NCBI GenBank assembly: GCA_035493835.1
Contig: DATJHO010000118.1
Location: 1-46,596, forward strand
Reading direction: 5' to 3'
Length of the DNA stretch: 46,596 nucleotides
Source of the DNA: DASZTU01 sp035493835
GTDB lineage: Bacteria; Pseudomonadota; Alphaproteobacteria; Rhizobiales; Devosiaceae
In this document: in pieces, positions 32,576 to 40,633 of the stretch
Numbering within the stretch: position 1 is the first letter of the stretch
How the letters are laid out: each line of letters opens with the position of its first letter
Position numbers and translations under genes: made by a program
Notes under the pieces: model-generated
What the model was told of the DNA's origin: nothing
What the model saw: the letters and a program-made list of their open reading frames with translations, nothing else
The model's database searches: none

Positions 32576-34120
32576 CTACTCGGCAGCCGCGGAGAGCGGC
32601 TGTTCCCGGACCCACGTCAGTTTTGGCGACCGCGCCGCGCGGGTTTCATCGAGACGACGGCTCGGCGCGCGCAAGGGGGCGGCGGTGAAGCGTTCGGCGT
32701 TGCCGGCCTTGGCGTCGGCGGCGAGGTCCAGCATGGTGTTGCAGAACGCATCGAGCGTCTGCTTGGGCTCGCTCTCAGTGGGCTCGATCAGCATGGCCCC
32801 GTGGACGACCAGCGGGAAGTACATCGTCATCGGATGATATCCCTCGTCGATCAGCGCCTTGGCGAAATCGAGCGTCGAAACGCCGGTGCCATCGAGGAAG
32901 CGGTCGTCGAACAGCGCCTCGTGCATGCAGGGCTGCTCGCCGAAGGGCAGCGTGAACACGTCCTGCAGGCGGGCGCGGACGTAGTTGGCGTTGAGCACCG
33001 CATCCTGCGCCGCCTGCGCCAGCCCGTCGCCGCCATGGCTGAGCATATAGGTGAGCGCACGGACATACATGCCCATCTGGCCGTGGAACGCGGTGATGCG
33101 CCCCAGATGCCCCGCCTCGGGATGCTCCACCAGTTCGAGCCCGCCCTGCCCCTTGCGCACGAACGGCACCGGGGCGAAGGGGGCGAGCGCCGCCGACAGC
33201 ACCACTGGCCCGGCGCCCGGACCACCACCGCCATGGGGGGTAGAAAACGTCTTGTGGAGGTTAATGTGCATGGCATCGATGCCGAGATCGCCCGGTCGCA
33301 CCACGCCCATGATGGCGTTGAAATTGGCGCCATCGCAGTAGAAATAGGCCCCGGCTTCGTGCACCGCTGCTGCGATCTCGATGATCTCGCGTTCGAACAG
33401 CCCGCAGGTGTTGGGGTTGGTCAGCATGATGGCCGCGACTTCGGGCGACAGCGCTGCCTTCACCGCTTCGACGTCCACGGTGCCGTCAGCGCGGGCAGGA
33501 ACGGCCTTGACGCTGTAGCCGAGCGCGGCCGCCGTTGCGGGGTTGGTGCCGTGGGCGCTTTCCGGCACCAGCACAACGGTGCGGTGCCCCTGCCCCCCGG
33601 CTTCCTGCGCCGCCCGAATGGCCATCATGCCGCACATTTCCCCATGCGCGCCGGCCTTCGGCGACAATGCCACCGCCGTCATGTTGGTGAGCGTGAGCAG
33701 CCAGTCGGAAAGCTGCTGCATCAGCTCAAGCGCGCCGGTGACGGTCGAGAGCGGCTGCAGCGGGTGGATGTCGGCGAAGCCCGGCAGGCGCGCCGTCTTC
33801 TCGTTGAGGCGCGGATTGTGCTTCATGGTGCACGAGCCGAGCGGATACATGCCGCTGTCGATCGAATAATTGCGGCGCGACAGCCGCACATAGTGGCGCA
33901 TTGCCTCGGGCTCGGTGAGGCCGGCCAGGTCGAGCGGCATCTTTCGCGCAAAGCCGCCAAGGCGGCTGTCGCCGATTTCGGCGTCCGGCAGGTCGACGCC
34001 GGAATGGCCGGTGTCGCCGATCTCGAACAGCAGCGGTTCGTCGGGCAGCAGCGCCGAACCAGCGCTGGCGCCGCCGGGAGTGCCGATGTCGGTGGGGCGC
34101 CCTTGGGTGTTCATGCTCAT
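32576..34120 (-). CDS. gcvPB: Glycine dehydrogenase (decarboxylating) subunit 2
   Basis: C-terminal, PLP-binding subunit (514 aa) of the split P-protein of the glycine cleavage system, which decarboxylates glycine and passes the aminomethyl group to lipoyl-GcvH. Conserved GMYPLGSCTMKHNPR, SAHGTNPATAA, and the PLP lysine in NLHKTFSTPHGGGGPG are present. Its ATG at 34120 overlaps the gcvPA stop as ATGA, with GGAGG seven bases upstream, indicating tight coupling of the two subunits. The N-terminal 30 residues are a Gly/Ala/Pro-rich extension. Confidence 0.97.
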   Translation of the reverse strand: MSMNTQGRPTDIGTPGGASAGSALLPDEPLLFEIGDTGHSGVDLPDAEIGDSRLGGFARKMPLDLAGLTEPEAMRHYVRLSRRNYSIDSGMYPLGSCTMKHNPRLNEKTARLPGFADIHPLQPLSTVTGALELMQQLSDWLLTLTNMTAVALSPKAGAHGEMCGMMAIRAAQEAGGQGHRTVVLVPESAHGTNPATAAALGYSVKAVPARADGTVDVEAVKAALSPEVAAIMLTNPNTCGLFEREIIEIAAAVHEAGAYFYCDGANFNAIMGVVRPGDLGIDAMHINLHKTFSTPHGGGGPGAGPVVLSAALAPFAPVPFVRKGQGGLELVEHPEAGHLGRITAFHGQMGMYVRALTYMLSHGGDGLAQAAQDAVLNANYVRARLQDVFTLPFGEQPCMHEALFDDRFLDGTGVSTLDFAKALIDEGYHPMTMYFPLVVHGAMLIEPTESEPKQTLDAFCNTMLDLAADAKAGNAERFTAAPLRAPSRRLDETRAARSPKLTWVREQPLSAAAE

Positions 34121-35460
34121 TTCAGCGCCTCCATCAGCGCGCTCGCCAGCGCCGCGATATCGTTTTCGGTGGTAAGTTCGGTGGCCGCGAGAACCAGGAG
34201 GTCCTCGAGTTCGCGTTTTCCGGGTTCGAGCCGGCTGACCGGCACGCCGGCGAGGATGCCCTGCGCAGCGAGGATTTCGACGACGCCGGCCGCGGGCTTG
34301 GACAACCGGATCGTCATTTCGTTGAAGAAGCTCTTGTTCAGCAGCTCTACGCCCGGCACGGTGGCGAGCGCGTCAGCCAAGGCGCAAGCCCGGGCATGGT
34401 TCAGCCGGGCGAGCCGCGTGAACCCCGCCTCGCCCAGAAGCGCCATGTGGATGGAGAAGGCCAGCGCGCAAAGGCCGGAATTGGTGCAAATATTGCTCGT
34501 CGCCTTCTCGCGGCGGATGTGCTGCTCGCGGGTGGAGAGCGTCAGCACGAAGCCGCGCTTGCCATCTGCGTCGACGGTTTCGCCGCAGAGCCGGCCAGGC
34601 ATCTGTCGGACGAATTCCTTGCGCGTCGCCATCAGGCCAACATAGGGGCCGCCGAAATTCAGCGCATTGCCGATCGATTGGCCCTCGGCGACCACGATAT
34701 CGGCCCCGAGCGCGCCGGGCGCTTCGATGAGGCCGAGCGAGACAACCTCCGTCATCACCACGATCAGCAGCGCGCCCTTGGCGTGGGCAGCATCGGCTGC
34801 TGCCTTGATGTTGCGAAGGTGGCCGTAGAAATCGGGCGTCTGCAGCACGATCGCAGCCGTGGTGTCGTCGATGCGCGAAAGCATGTCGCCGTGCCCTTCG
34901 GGCGAGGCCGGAAGGCAGACGAAGTCGGGGCCTTCCTCGACATAGGTTTGCACCACGTCGCGATAGTGCGGATGAAGGCCGCCCGAGAGCACCACGCGCT
35001 CGCGTCGAGTGAGGCGCCGCGCCATCAGCACCGCCTCGGCAGTCGCGGTCGAGCCGTCATACATGGAAGCGTTGGCGACCTCCATGCCGGTGAGATGCGC
35101 CACCTGCGTCTGGAACTCGAACAGCATCTGGAGCGTGCCTTGCGAGACCTCCGGCTGGTAGGGCGTATAGGCTGTGAGCCATTCCGAGCGCTGGATCAGG
35201 TGATCGACCGTCGCAGGCACATGGTGGCGATAGGCGCCGGCGCCGACGAAGAAGGGGCCATCCGCCCCCGCCCGGTTCTTTCCGGCGAGCGCGCGCATAT
35301 GCGCTTCAACCAGAAATTCCGGCGAATGCGGCGGCAGCTCGATCGGGGTTTTCAGCCGCGCCTTTTCGGGGACACTGGCGAACAAAGCAGCGATGTCGTC
35401 GACGCCGATGGTCGCCAGCATTTCGGCGCGCTCGGCTTCGGTATGGGGGAGGTAACGCAT
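34117..35460 (-). CDS. gcvPA: Glycine dehydrogenase (decarboxylating) subunit 1
   Basis: N-terminal subunit (447 aa) of the two-subunit P-protein. The start MRYLPHTEAERAEMLATIGV and the body YTPYQPEVSQGTLQMLFEFQ, NASMYDGSTATAEA and GPYVGLMATR are characteristic. ATG at 35460; the frame remains open through a repeat region upstream, which is not coding. It is separated from gcvH by a 165-base gap filled by a family C repeat, so gcvPA-gcvPB might also have separate control of transcript level. Confidence 0.97.
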   Translation of the reverse strand: MRYLPHTEAERAEMLATIGVDDIAALFASVPEKARLKTPIELPPHSPEFLVEAHMRALAGKNRAGADGPFFVGAGAYRHHVPATVDHLIQRSEWLTAYTPYQPEVSQGTLQMLFEFQTQVAHLTGMEVANASMYDGSTATAEAVLMARRLTRRERVVLSGGLHPHYRDVVQTYVEEGPDFVCLPASPEGHGDMLSRIDDTTAAIVLQTPDFYGHLRNIKAAADAAHAKGALLIVVMTEVVSLGLIEAPGALGADIVVAEGQSIGNALNFGGPYVGLMATRKEFVRQMPGRLCGETVDADGKRGFVLTLSTREQHIRREKATSNICTNSGLCALAFSIHMALLGEAGFTRLARLNHARACALADALATVPGVELLNKSFFNEMTIRLSKPAAGVVEILAAQGILAGVPVSRLEPGKRELEDLLVLAATELTTENDIAALASALMEALK

Positions 35461-35502
35461 TGTTTGGGTCTCTGATTGAGCCAAGTCTTCGATCGAGCCA
35501 AG

Positions 35503-35620
35503 TCTTCCTTCTCCCCTTGCGGGAGAAGGTGGCGCGAAGCGCCGGATGAGGGGGCGCTGAGTTTGCGGCCTACCCCTCACCCGCCCTTCGGGCCCCCCTC
35601 TCCCACAACGGGAGCGGGGA
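35503..35620. repeat. GC-rich palindromic repeat, family C, within the gcv operon
   Basis: Near-copy of the element at 23041-23170: CTTCTCCCCTTGCGGGAGAA, GGTGGCGCGAAGCGCCGGAT, GAGGGG, then CCCCTCACCCGCCCTTCGGG and CTCTCCCACAACGGGAGCGG. Located between gcvH and gcvPA, inside what should be a single transcript, where RNA folding could stabilise or attenuate the upstream part. Confidence 0.8.
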
Positions 35621-35625
35621 AGAAG

Positions 35626-35991
35626 CTACTTCGCGATCGCCGCGTAGGCGATCTCGTCCAGCAGCGCATCGATCTCGCCGGGCGCGGAGAGGGTCATCTT
35701 GAACATCCAGCCGGCGCCCTCGCTGTCGCCGTTGACCAGCGAGGGATCGCCCGACAGCGCGGTGTTGACTTCGGTGACGGTGCCGGAGGCCGGGGCATAG
35801 ATCTCGGAGGCGGCCTTGACCGACTCGACGACGGCAGCCTCATCGCCTTGCTTCAGTACCTTGCCGACGGCGGGGAGCTCGACGAAGACGATGTCGCCCA
35901 GCTGCTCCTGGGCGAAGTTGGTGATCCCGACGACGGCCGTGGTGCCCTCGACGCGAACGTATTCGTGGTCCTTGGTGAAGCGAATGGTCAT
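35626..35991 (-). CDS. gcvH: Glycine cleavage system H protein
   Basis: A 121-residue lipoyl carrier that shuttles the aminomethyl group between P, T and L proteins. Start MTIRFTKDHEYVRVEG, central GITNFAQEQLGDIVFVELP, and the lipoylated Lys59 in VVESVKAASEIYAP. Length normal. It begins ten bases after the gcvT stop. Confidence 0.98.
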   Translation of the reverse strand: MTIRFTKDHEYVRVEGTTAVVGITNFAQEQLGDIVFVELPAVGKVLKQGDEAAVVESVKAASEIYAPASGTVTEVNTALSGDPSLVNGDSEGAGWMFKMTLSAPGEIDALLDEIAYAAIAK

Positions 35992-36001
35992 GGCGCGGGT
36001 C

Positions 36002-37186
36002 CTATTTGGGCTGCCGGTAATAGCGATGGGAAACGAAGGGGAGTGGCGCGACCTCGGCCCGCTGGGCCCGTCCGCGCACGGAAACGGCTAGCTTGGTGCC
36101 GGGCGCGGAAAAGGCCGGGGGCACGAAACCCATGGCGATGGCGCGGCCGAGCGAGGGGGAAAAACCGCCGCTCGTGATCTTTCCGATCACGGCTCCGTCC
36201 GGGCCGAGAATTTCGGCGCCATCGCGGGCCGGTGCGCCCTCGACCAGCAGACCGACGCGGATGCGGGCTAGGTCGCCGGCAAATTCCTTGAGAATGCGGT
36301 CGGCCCCGGGGAAGTTCGCGGCCTCGCGGCGACGCTTCGACACGGCGAAATTGAGGCCCGCTTCGGTGGGCGAAATGGTCTCGTCGAGGTCGTGGCCATA
36401 GAGCGGCAGGCCGGCCTCAAGGCGCAGGCTATCGCGGGCGCCCAGCCCGATCGGTTTTACGCGCGGGTCGGCGAGGAGGGCATCCCAGACCTCGGCGGCG
36501 CGCTCGGCCGGGACTAGCATCTCGAACCCGTCTTCGCCGGTGTAGCCGGAGCGGGAAACCATCAGGCGGCTGCCGCGCCACTCGAACGAGTTGTAGGTCA
36601 TGAAGCCCAGTTCGGCGGCGCCGGGCAGGAAATCGGCGATCACCGCCGCGGCCTCGGGCCCCTGCAGCGCCAGCAGCGCCCCGTCGTCGGCGCGGGTGAA
36701 CTTTGCCTTGTCCCCGGCCGCGCCGGCGATCAGGCGAAAATCCTCTTCCTTGGTGCCGGCGTTGACGACGATATAGAGCGTGCTGACGGCGCGCGGCGAC
36801 CGGGCGATCATCAGATCGTCGAGCGTGCCGCCGCTTTCGTTCAGCAGCAGGGTGTAGCGGATCTGGCCGGGCTTGAGCCCGGCGATATCGCCCGAAACCA
36901 GCGGCTCGACCAAGGCGGCCACCGCGATTTGGTCGGCCTCGGAATTGCCGCTCTTGGCCGAAAGCTCGAGAAAGCTCGGCCCCATATGCGAGACATCGAA
37001 CAGACCCGCATGCTCGCGGGTCCATTTGTGCTCGGCCACGATGCCGGTGGGATATTGCACGGGTAGGGAATAGCCCGAGAACGGCACCATGCGGCCGCCC
37101 AGCGAGCGATGCTTTTCGTCCAAAAGGACGGTCTTCAGGTTTTCAGTCGGAGCGTCGGCCAACGGGTCACTCGCGGAATGGGGCAA
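36002..37186 (-). CDS. gcvT: Aminomethyltransferase (glycine cleavage T protein)
   Basis: T protein (about 394 residues) that transfers the one-carbon unit to tetrahydrofolate and releases ammonia. Diagnostic stretches: GGRMVPFSGYSLPVQYPTGI, FDVSHMGPSFLEL (in place of the common FDVSHMGQ), SRSGYTGEDGFEML, and GLGARDSLRLEAGLPLYGHD. There is no ATG near the N-terminus; TTG at 37186 is the most likely start, with GGGGAGG about 13 bases upstream, and a TTG at 37162 is an alternative. It is the first gene behind the tandem glycine riboswitch. Confidence 0.95.
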   Translation of the reverse strand: MPHSASDPLADAPTENLKTVLLDEKHRSLGGRMVPFSGYSLPVQYPTGIVAEHKWTREHAGLFDVSHMGPSFLELSAKSGNSEADQIAVAALVEPLVSGDIAGLKPGQIRYTLLLNESGGTLDDLMIARSPRAVSTLYIVVNAGTKEEDFRLIAGAAGDKAKFTRADDGALLALQGPEAAAVIADFLPGAAELGFMTYNSFEWRGSRLMVSRSGYTGEDGFEMLVPAERAAEVWDALLADPRVKPIGLGARDSLRLEAGLPLYGHDLDETISPTEAGLNFAVSKRRREAANFPGADRILKEFAGDLARIRVGLLVEGAPARDGAEILGPDGAVIGKITSGGFSPSLGRAIAMGFVPPAFSAPGTKLAVSVRGRAQRAEVAPLPFVSHRYYRQPK

Positions 37187-37218
37187 TGCCGCGCCAGGGC
37201 CTCCCCTGACACGTGCTG

Positions 37219-37411
37219 CCCCCTCTGTCCGCTGACCTGAGAGATTTCCTCACGACCTAGGCGTGAGTTGCTCCTTCGGTGAGGCGTTACCGGCTTGAGC
37301 CGGCCACCTGCTTTCCAGAGTGACGAAAAACTGCGGTCCCTTTTGCCTGAGAGTTTCCGGGGCGGTTGCTCCTTCGGCGCCACTTCCAGTTGGAAGCAGT
37401 CTCTCCCGCAG
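37219..37411 (-). ncRNA. Tandem glycine riboswitch
   Basis: Two consecutive glycine aptamers read on the minus strand. Aptamer 1 (37411 to about 37331) begins GCGGGAGAGAC and includes GGCGCCGAAGGAGCAAC and AACTCTCAGGCAAAAGGGAC. Aptamer 2 (about 37320 to 37222) has CACCGAAGGAGCAACTC and AATCTCTCAGGTCAG with CGGACAGAGGGG. The CCGAAGGAGCAA and CTCTCAGG blocks of both copies are the conserved glycine-binding cores. The riboswitch ends about 30 bases before gcvT and should switch the gcv operon on when glycine is high. Confidence 0.96.
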
Positions 37412-37419
37412 TCGCGCGC

Positions 37420-37448
37420 AACATGGGCGAGATTTCGTCGCCCGTCAA
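37420..37448 (-). promoter_or_regulatory. Predicted promoter of the riboswitch-gcv operon
   Basis: On the minus strand TTGACG (37448-37443), 17-base spacer, CATGTT (37425-37420). Transcription would start near 37413, that is exactly at the beginning of the first glycine aptamer. Confidence 0.6.
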
Positions 37449-37458
37449 CGGGCGACGA
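37435..37458. promoter_or_regulatory. Perfect 24-base palindrome over the gcv -35 box
   Basis: TCGTCGCCCG (37435-37444), TCAA, CGGGCGACGA (37449-37458). The two ten-base arms are perfectly complementary and the structure covers the predicted -35 element. It could be an operator, or the 3' hairpin of the upstream lipoprotein transcript; there is no T-run on the minus strand, which argues against a standard terminator. Confidence 0.55.
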
Positions 37459-37478
37459 CCACATAATCCCGGCTATCC

Positions 37479-38108
37479 TCAGCCAGCGGAATTGGCTTGC
37501 CTGGTCCGCCGCGAAGGCGTTTTGCCGTCATCGAACCCCACCCAGATGGTGATGTCTTCCCCGCCGATATAAGGGATCGCCACATTGTCGACGACCTTGA
37601 CGAAATCGGCTGACTGGGCGGGCGGCGTGATCTCGACCGGAATGGTGTATTTGTCGGAGAAGATCGTGCTGCCGTCCCGGTCGACGGAGAACCGCAGCGG
37701 CACTTTGACCGAGGTCTCTTTTCCGGCCGGCCCCAACAGGACGCGGCCGACTACGCCCATCTTGACGGTGATCAGGCCGTTGGAGACGACGCAGTTGCGC
37801 GTCTGCTTCTCGAAGCCCACCTGATAGTGCAGGCTCTCCGGGTCGCCGGCCTTGCCGTTACCGTAGAAGAACAGCGCGTCGGCGCCCGGCATGATCTTGA
37901 TCGGCGGACATGAGGTTGCGAGCGCCGGCATGGCACTCGCCTGTCCGGCGGCGATCTGGGCCGGCGATGCGCTCGCATTGGTCAGCGACGGACTGTCCGG
38001 ACCACCGCCGAACATGTTCATCGAGCAGGCCGAGAGCGCGACCGCCAAGCCGCCGGCTCCCATGAAACGCAGGCCCCTGGCGAAACCCGCGATCCGTATA
38101 TCCATCAT
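37479..38108 (-). CDS. Putative lipoprotein, unknown function
   Basis: A 209-residue exported protein. Signal with lipobox LSAC, Cys28 expected to be lipidated (GGLAVALSACSMNMFGG). A Ser/Ala/Pro-rich linker follows, then a domain of about 140 residues with CPPIKIMPGADALFFYGNG, NCVVSNGLITVKMGVVGRVL and PVEITPPAQSADFVKVVDNV. Its layout resembles small alphaproteobacterial lipoproteins often annotated only as hypothetical. ATG at 38108 has GGGGGA six bases upstream; a second ATG follows directly. Same strand as the gcv operon but with a separate promoter between. Confidence 0.82.
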   Translation of the reverse strand: MMDIRIAGFARGLRFMGAGGLAVALSACSMNMFGGGPDSPSLTNASASPAQIAAGQASAMPALATSCPPIKIMPGADALFFYGNGKAGDPESLHYQVGFEKQTRNCVVSNGLITVKMGVVGRVLLGPAGKETSVKVPLRFSVDRDGSTIFSDKYTIPVEITPPAQSADFVKVVDNVAIPYIGGEDITIWVGFDDGKTPSRRTRQANSAG

Positions 38109-38273
38109 ACTCAGTCCCCCTGGCGCACGATTTAACGCGCGCAGCACTACGTCCCGAACCATGCCCGCGATTGCGGCACACTCAACCAGAGCCCCGACAA
38201 CCGGGGGAATTTCCGTAACCGATCGGCAGAGAGCCGGCGCGCAGCCGGCTCGCCTGTGCGTCCCCGCGTCGCC

Positions 38274-38780
38274 CTAGGCCGAAGCGCCCTGCAATGCCAG
38301 CAGAATTGCCGGAGCACCCGTTGCCGTCACCTGTCCCGGCTTGTCTTCGGCGAAAACCGCCTCGACCCGCCCGTCCCGGATCAGCATGGCGCTGCGCGCA
38401 TAGCGCAGGCCCATGCCCGAGCCGCTCATATCCTTGTCGAGCCCGAGCGCCTTGGCAAGCTGCCCATTGCCGTCCGCAACGAAATCTATGACCCCGAGCG
38501 CATCGGAGGCTGTTGCCCAGGCCTTCATCACGTGATGATCGTTGGTTGCCGCGCAGACGATGCGATCGATGCCGGCCGCCTTGAGCTTGTCGGCATTGGC
38601 GAGAAAGCTCGGCAGGTGATTGACGTGGCAGGTCGGGGTAAACGCGCCGGGCACGGCGAACAACACGACGCGCCCCTGCCCGAGAACCTGATCGCTGCTG
38701 GTATCGACGATGCCGTCGGCATCGACAAGCTTGACGGGGACAGCCGGAATCGACTCGCCCGGCTGGATAACGTGCGTCAT
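38274..38780 (-). CDS. Peroxiredoxin, Prx5 (AhpC/TSA) type
   Basis: A 168-residue thiol peroxidase reducing hydrogen peroxide and organic peroxides. The peroxidatic Cys51 is in VPGAFTPTCHVNHLPSF, the Prx5 signature; Cys76 (RIVCAATND) is the only other likely candidate for resolution. Thr near GAFTPTC and the later ARSAMLIRDGRVEAVF strand are family typical. ATG at 38780 follows AGGAGA; an ATG five codons upstream is also open. Cytoplasmic. Confidence 0.95.
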   Translation of the reverse strand: MTHVIQPGESIPAVPVKLVDADGIVDTSSDQVLGQGRVVLFAVPGAFTPTCHVNHLPSFLANADKLKAAGIDRIVCAATNDHHVMKAWATASDALGVIDFVADGNGQLAKALGLDKDMSGSGMGLRYARSAMLIRDGRVEAVFAEDKPGQVTATGAPAILLALQGASA

Positions 38781-38847
38781 GCCCTCTCCTGACATTTTAC
38801 TGTAGTTCCCTTACCACGCCCGGTTTGCGGCCAGGCATAGCCCGGAG

Positions 38848-39648
38848 TCAAGGCGCCGACACCCGCTCGGAGACTTCGTATGCTCCCCTAACGGTCATGA
38901 ATGTAAGCTGAACGGATCTTCCGACCCAGTCCGCACCCCGGTCGACACCCCGCAATTTAAGCCAAATTGATCGGCCATCCGGGCTTTTTTGCGGCATGCC
39001 GAAGACCAAACTGGGGTCGTCGGCCGTAGCAATGACAGAGGCGGGGTCGACCGCCGGATCGGACAGGCCCACCTGCAAGGTGTGGGCCTTGGGGTCAAAG
39101 GTGACGTCCCCGAATGCGCTTCCCGAGCGGTCCCAGGCAATGGGGGCCAGCGCCGCAGCCTGCTGCAGGCGGATCGATTGGCCCAAATCAGCCGAGGCGA
39201 ACGACAGCGGCAGCTGAAAACTGGCGCGAACCGGCACGCAGACGTCCGAACAAACTCCCATCGTCACCCGCGCGCTGAGCACCGGCGTCCCACTGGTCCG
39301 CAACACGATCGGCAGCACGGTCGGGCCGCGATAGACGTACTCGAGAAAGCCGCCGCTGGTTTCGGGCTGGGGATAGGGCCATTCTATCGAGGCTTGGCTG
39401 ACGCCCGCCGAACCGGCGATATCGAACTCGGTCGGAATGCCGCTTTCGCCGGGCAATCGCCAATAGGTTTTAAGGGTCTGCGGGATATCCAGCTCGATAC
39501 CTACAAGGGTGGAGCCGTCGGGCTGCCGGACATCGCTCGAAATCAGCCGCAGGCGAGCCCCAGGGGCCACATCCTGCCACGCGGTGGCCGCGGCAAAGGC
39601 GGAAACCGGGCTAGCCAGCACCAAAAGAATAACCAGAAGCAAGCGCAT
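38848..39648 (-). CDS. Stand-alone DsbD-alpha-like periplasmic protein
   Basis: A 266-residue exported protein with a signal peptide (MRLLLVILLVLASPVSAFA) and one DsbD N-terminal (alpha) type domain: TYWRLPGESGIPTEFDI, SGGFLEYVYRGPTVLPIVL and MGVCSDVCVPV with Cys133 and Cys137. In full DsbD this domain receives electrons from the membrane domain and passes them on; here no membrane or C-terminal thioredoxin domain follows. It may receive electrons from a separate membrane protein. ATG at 39648 is chosen because the hydrophobic signal begins there; the open frame runs 34 codons further upstream. Confidence 0.85.
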   Translation of the reverse strand: MRLLLVILLVLASPVSAFAAATAWQDVAPGARLRLISSDVRQPDGSTLVGIELDIPQTLKTYWRLPGESGIPTEFDIAGSAGVSQASIEWPYPQPETSGGFLEYVYRGPTVLPIVLRTSGTPVLSARVTMGVCSDVCVPVRASFQLPLSFASADLGQSIRLQQAAALAPIAWDRSGSAFGDVTFDPKAHTLQVGLSDPAVDPASVIATADDPSLVFGMPQKSPDGRSIWLKLRGVDRGADWVGRSVQLTFMTVRGAYEVSERVSAP

Positions 39649-39774
39649 AAGGCGGGAATAGCCCAACCGGGGGAAAATCGAAATGCACATCGCTTCAGCG
39701 TTACGTGAGTGGTGGAACCGCTTGGCACGGTGCACGATAAGGTTCAACATCAGTAAAAAGGGCAGGAGAGTTTG

Positions 39775-40353
39775 ATGCTTTCGCTCAAAAGCCAGTTTTT
39801 AGTCGCGATGCCGGGCATGGGCGATGACCGCTTCCGCGATAGCGTAATCTTCCTGATCGGGCATGGCGAGGAGGGCGCGATGGGCCTGGTCGTCAACCAG
39901 AGCCTCGAAGACATGCGCTTCGGCGACATTCTCGAAGAACTGGAACTCGGCGAGCCCGGCGACATCATTCGCCTGCCGGAGCGTATTCGCGATCGCGAGG
40001 TGCTGCGCGGCGGACCCGTCCAGCGCGGCCGCGGCTTCGTGCTGCATTCGGACGATTATTTCCGCGACGGCAATTCTTATTCGGTCAACGACGACATCTG
40101 CCTAACCGCCACCCTCGACGTGTTGCGGGCCGTAGCCTTCGACAATGCCCCCGCGCAATCGTTGTTCGCCTTGGGCTACTGCGGCTGGAGCCCCGGCCAG
40201 CTCGAGGGCGAACTTCGCGGCAATGGCTGGCTGACGGTGCCCTATGACCGCGAATTGCTGTTCGGCACCCCTATCGACAAACGCTACGACCGGGCCCTTG
40301 CCAAACTCGGCATCACCCGCGCATCGCTGAGCTCCACCGCCGGACGAGCGTGA
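39775..40353 (+). CDS. YqgE/AlgH family protein
   Basis: A 192-residue UPF0301 family protein. Diagnostic start FLVAMPGMGDDRFRDSVIFL, GAMGLVVNQSLED, VLRGGPVQRGRGFVLHS and YCGWSPGQLEGELRGNGWL. The biochemical role is unsettled; a link to regulation or redox has been suggested in other bacteria. ATG at 39775 has AGGAG about seven bases upstream. Divergent from the DsbD-like gene. Confidence 0.96.
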   Translation: MLSLKSQFLVAMPGMGDDRFRDSVIFLIGHGEEGAMGLVVNQSLEDMRFGDILEELELGEPGDIIRLPERIRDREVLRGGPVQRGRGFVLHSDDYFRDGNSYSVNDDICLTATLDVLRAVAFDNAPAQSLFALGYCGWSPGQLEGELRGNGWLTVPYDRELLFGTPIDKRYDRALAKLGITRASLSSTAGRA

Positions 40354-40413
40354 GGGGCGAGCGCGTCAGTTCTGGCGCGCGATCGCGTTGAGCTGAAGCA
40401 TTCCCAAGCCTCC

Positions 40414-40594
40414 TCGTCATGGCCGGGGTTGACCCGTCCACCCTATGATGCCTCGCCAAGTCCACCCCAGCTGTTTGAGAGGCGGCATGGGTCCCCCGGT
40501 CAAGCCCGGGGATGACGATGTGGCGAGGGATACGACCAAATGCCGACGCCGCGCCGCGAACTCACCGAGTACTCCGGCGTTCGCCGGAATGACG
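40414..40594. repeat. Compound repeat: family B copy 3 plus family A half copy
   Basis: Family B: TCGTCATGGCCGGGGTTGAC with CCACCCTATGATG at left, and CCCCCGGTCAAGCCCGGGGA with TGACGATGTGGCG to about 40527. Then a half copy of family A (CTCCGGCGTTCGCCGGAATG at 40573-40592). It fills the gap between yqgE and the EAL gene (convergent) and shows that the families can nest. Confidence 0.75.
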
Positions 40595-40633
40595 TGTGTG
40601 CAGGGAGCGGCCCGGGCGCCGCCAACAAATAAC

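Noticed and set aside
32126..34645. Very long open frame on the plus strand opposite gcvPB and gcvPA
   Set aside because: It is an antisense shadow of two well-identified genes in GC-rich DNA; its protein is low in hydrophobic order, rich in His/Arg/Gly, and crosses repeat sequence.
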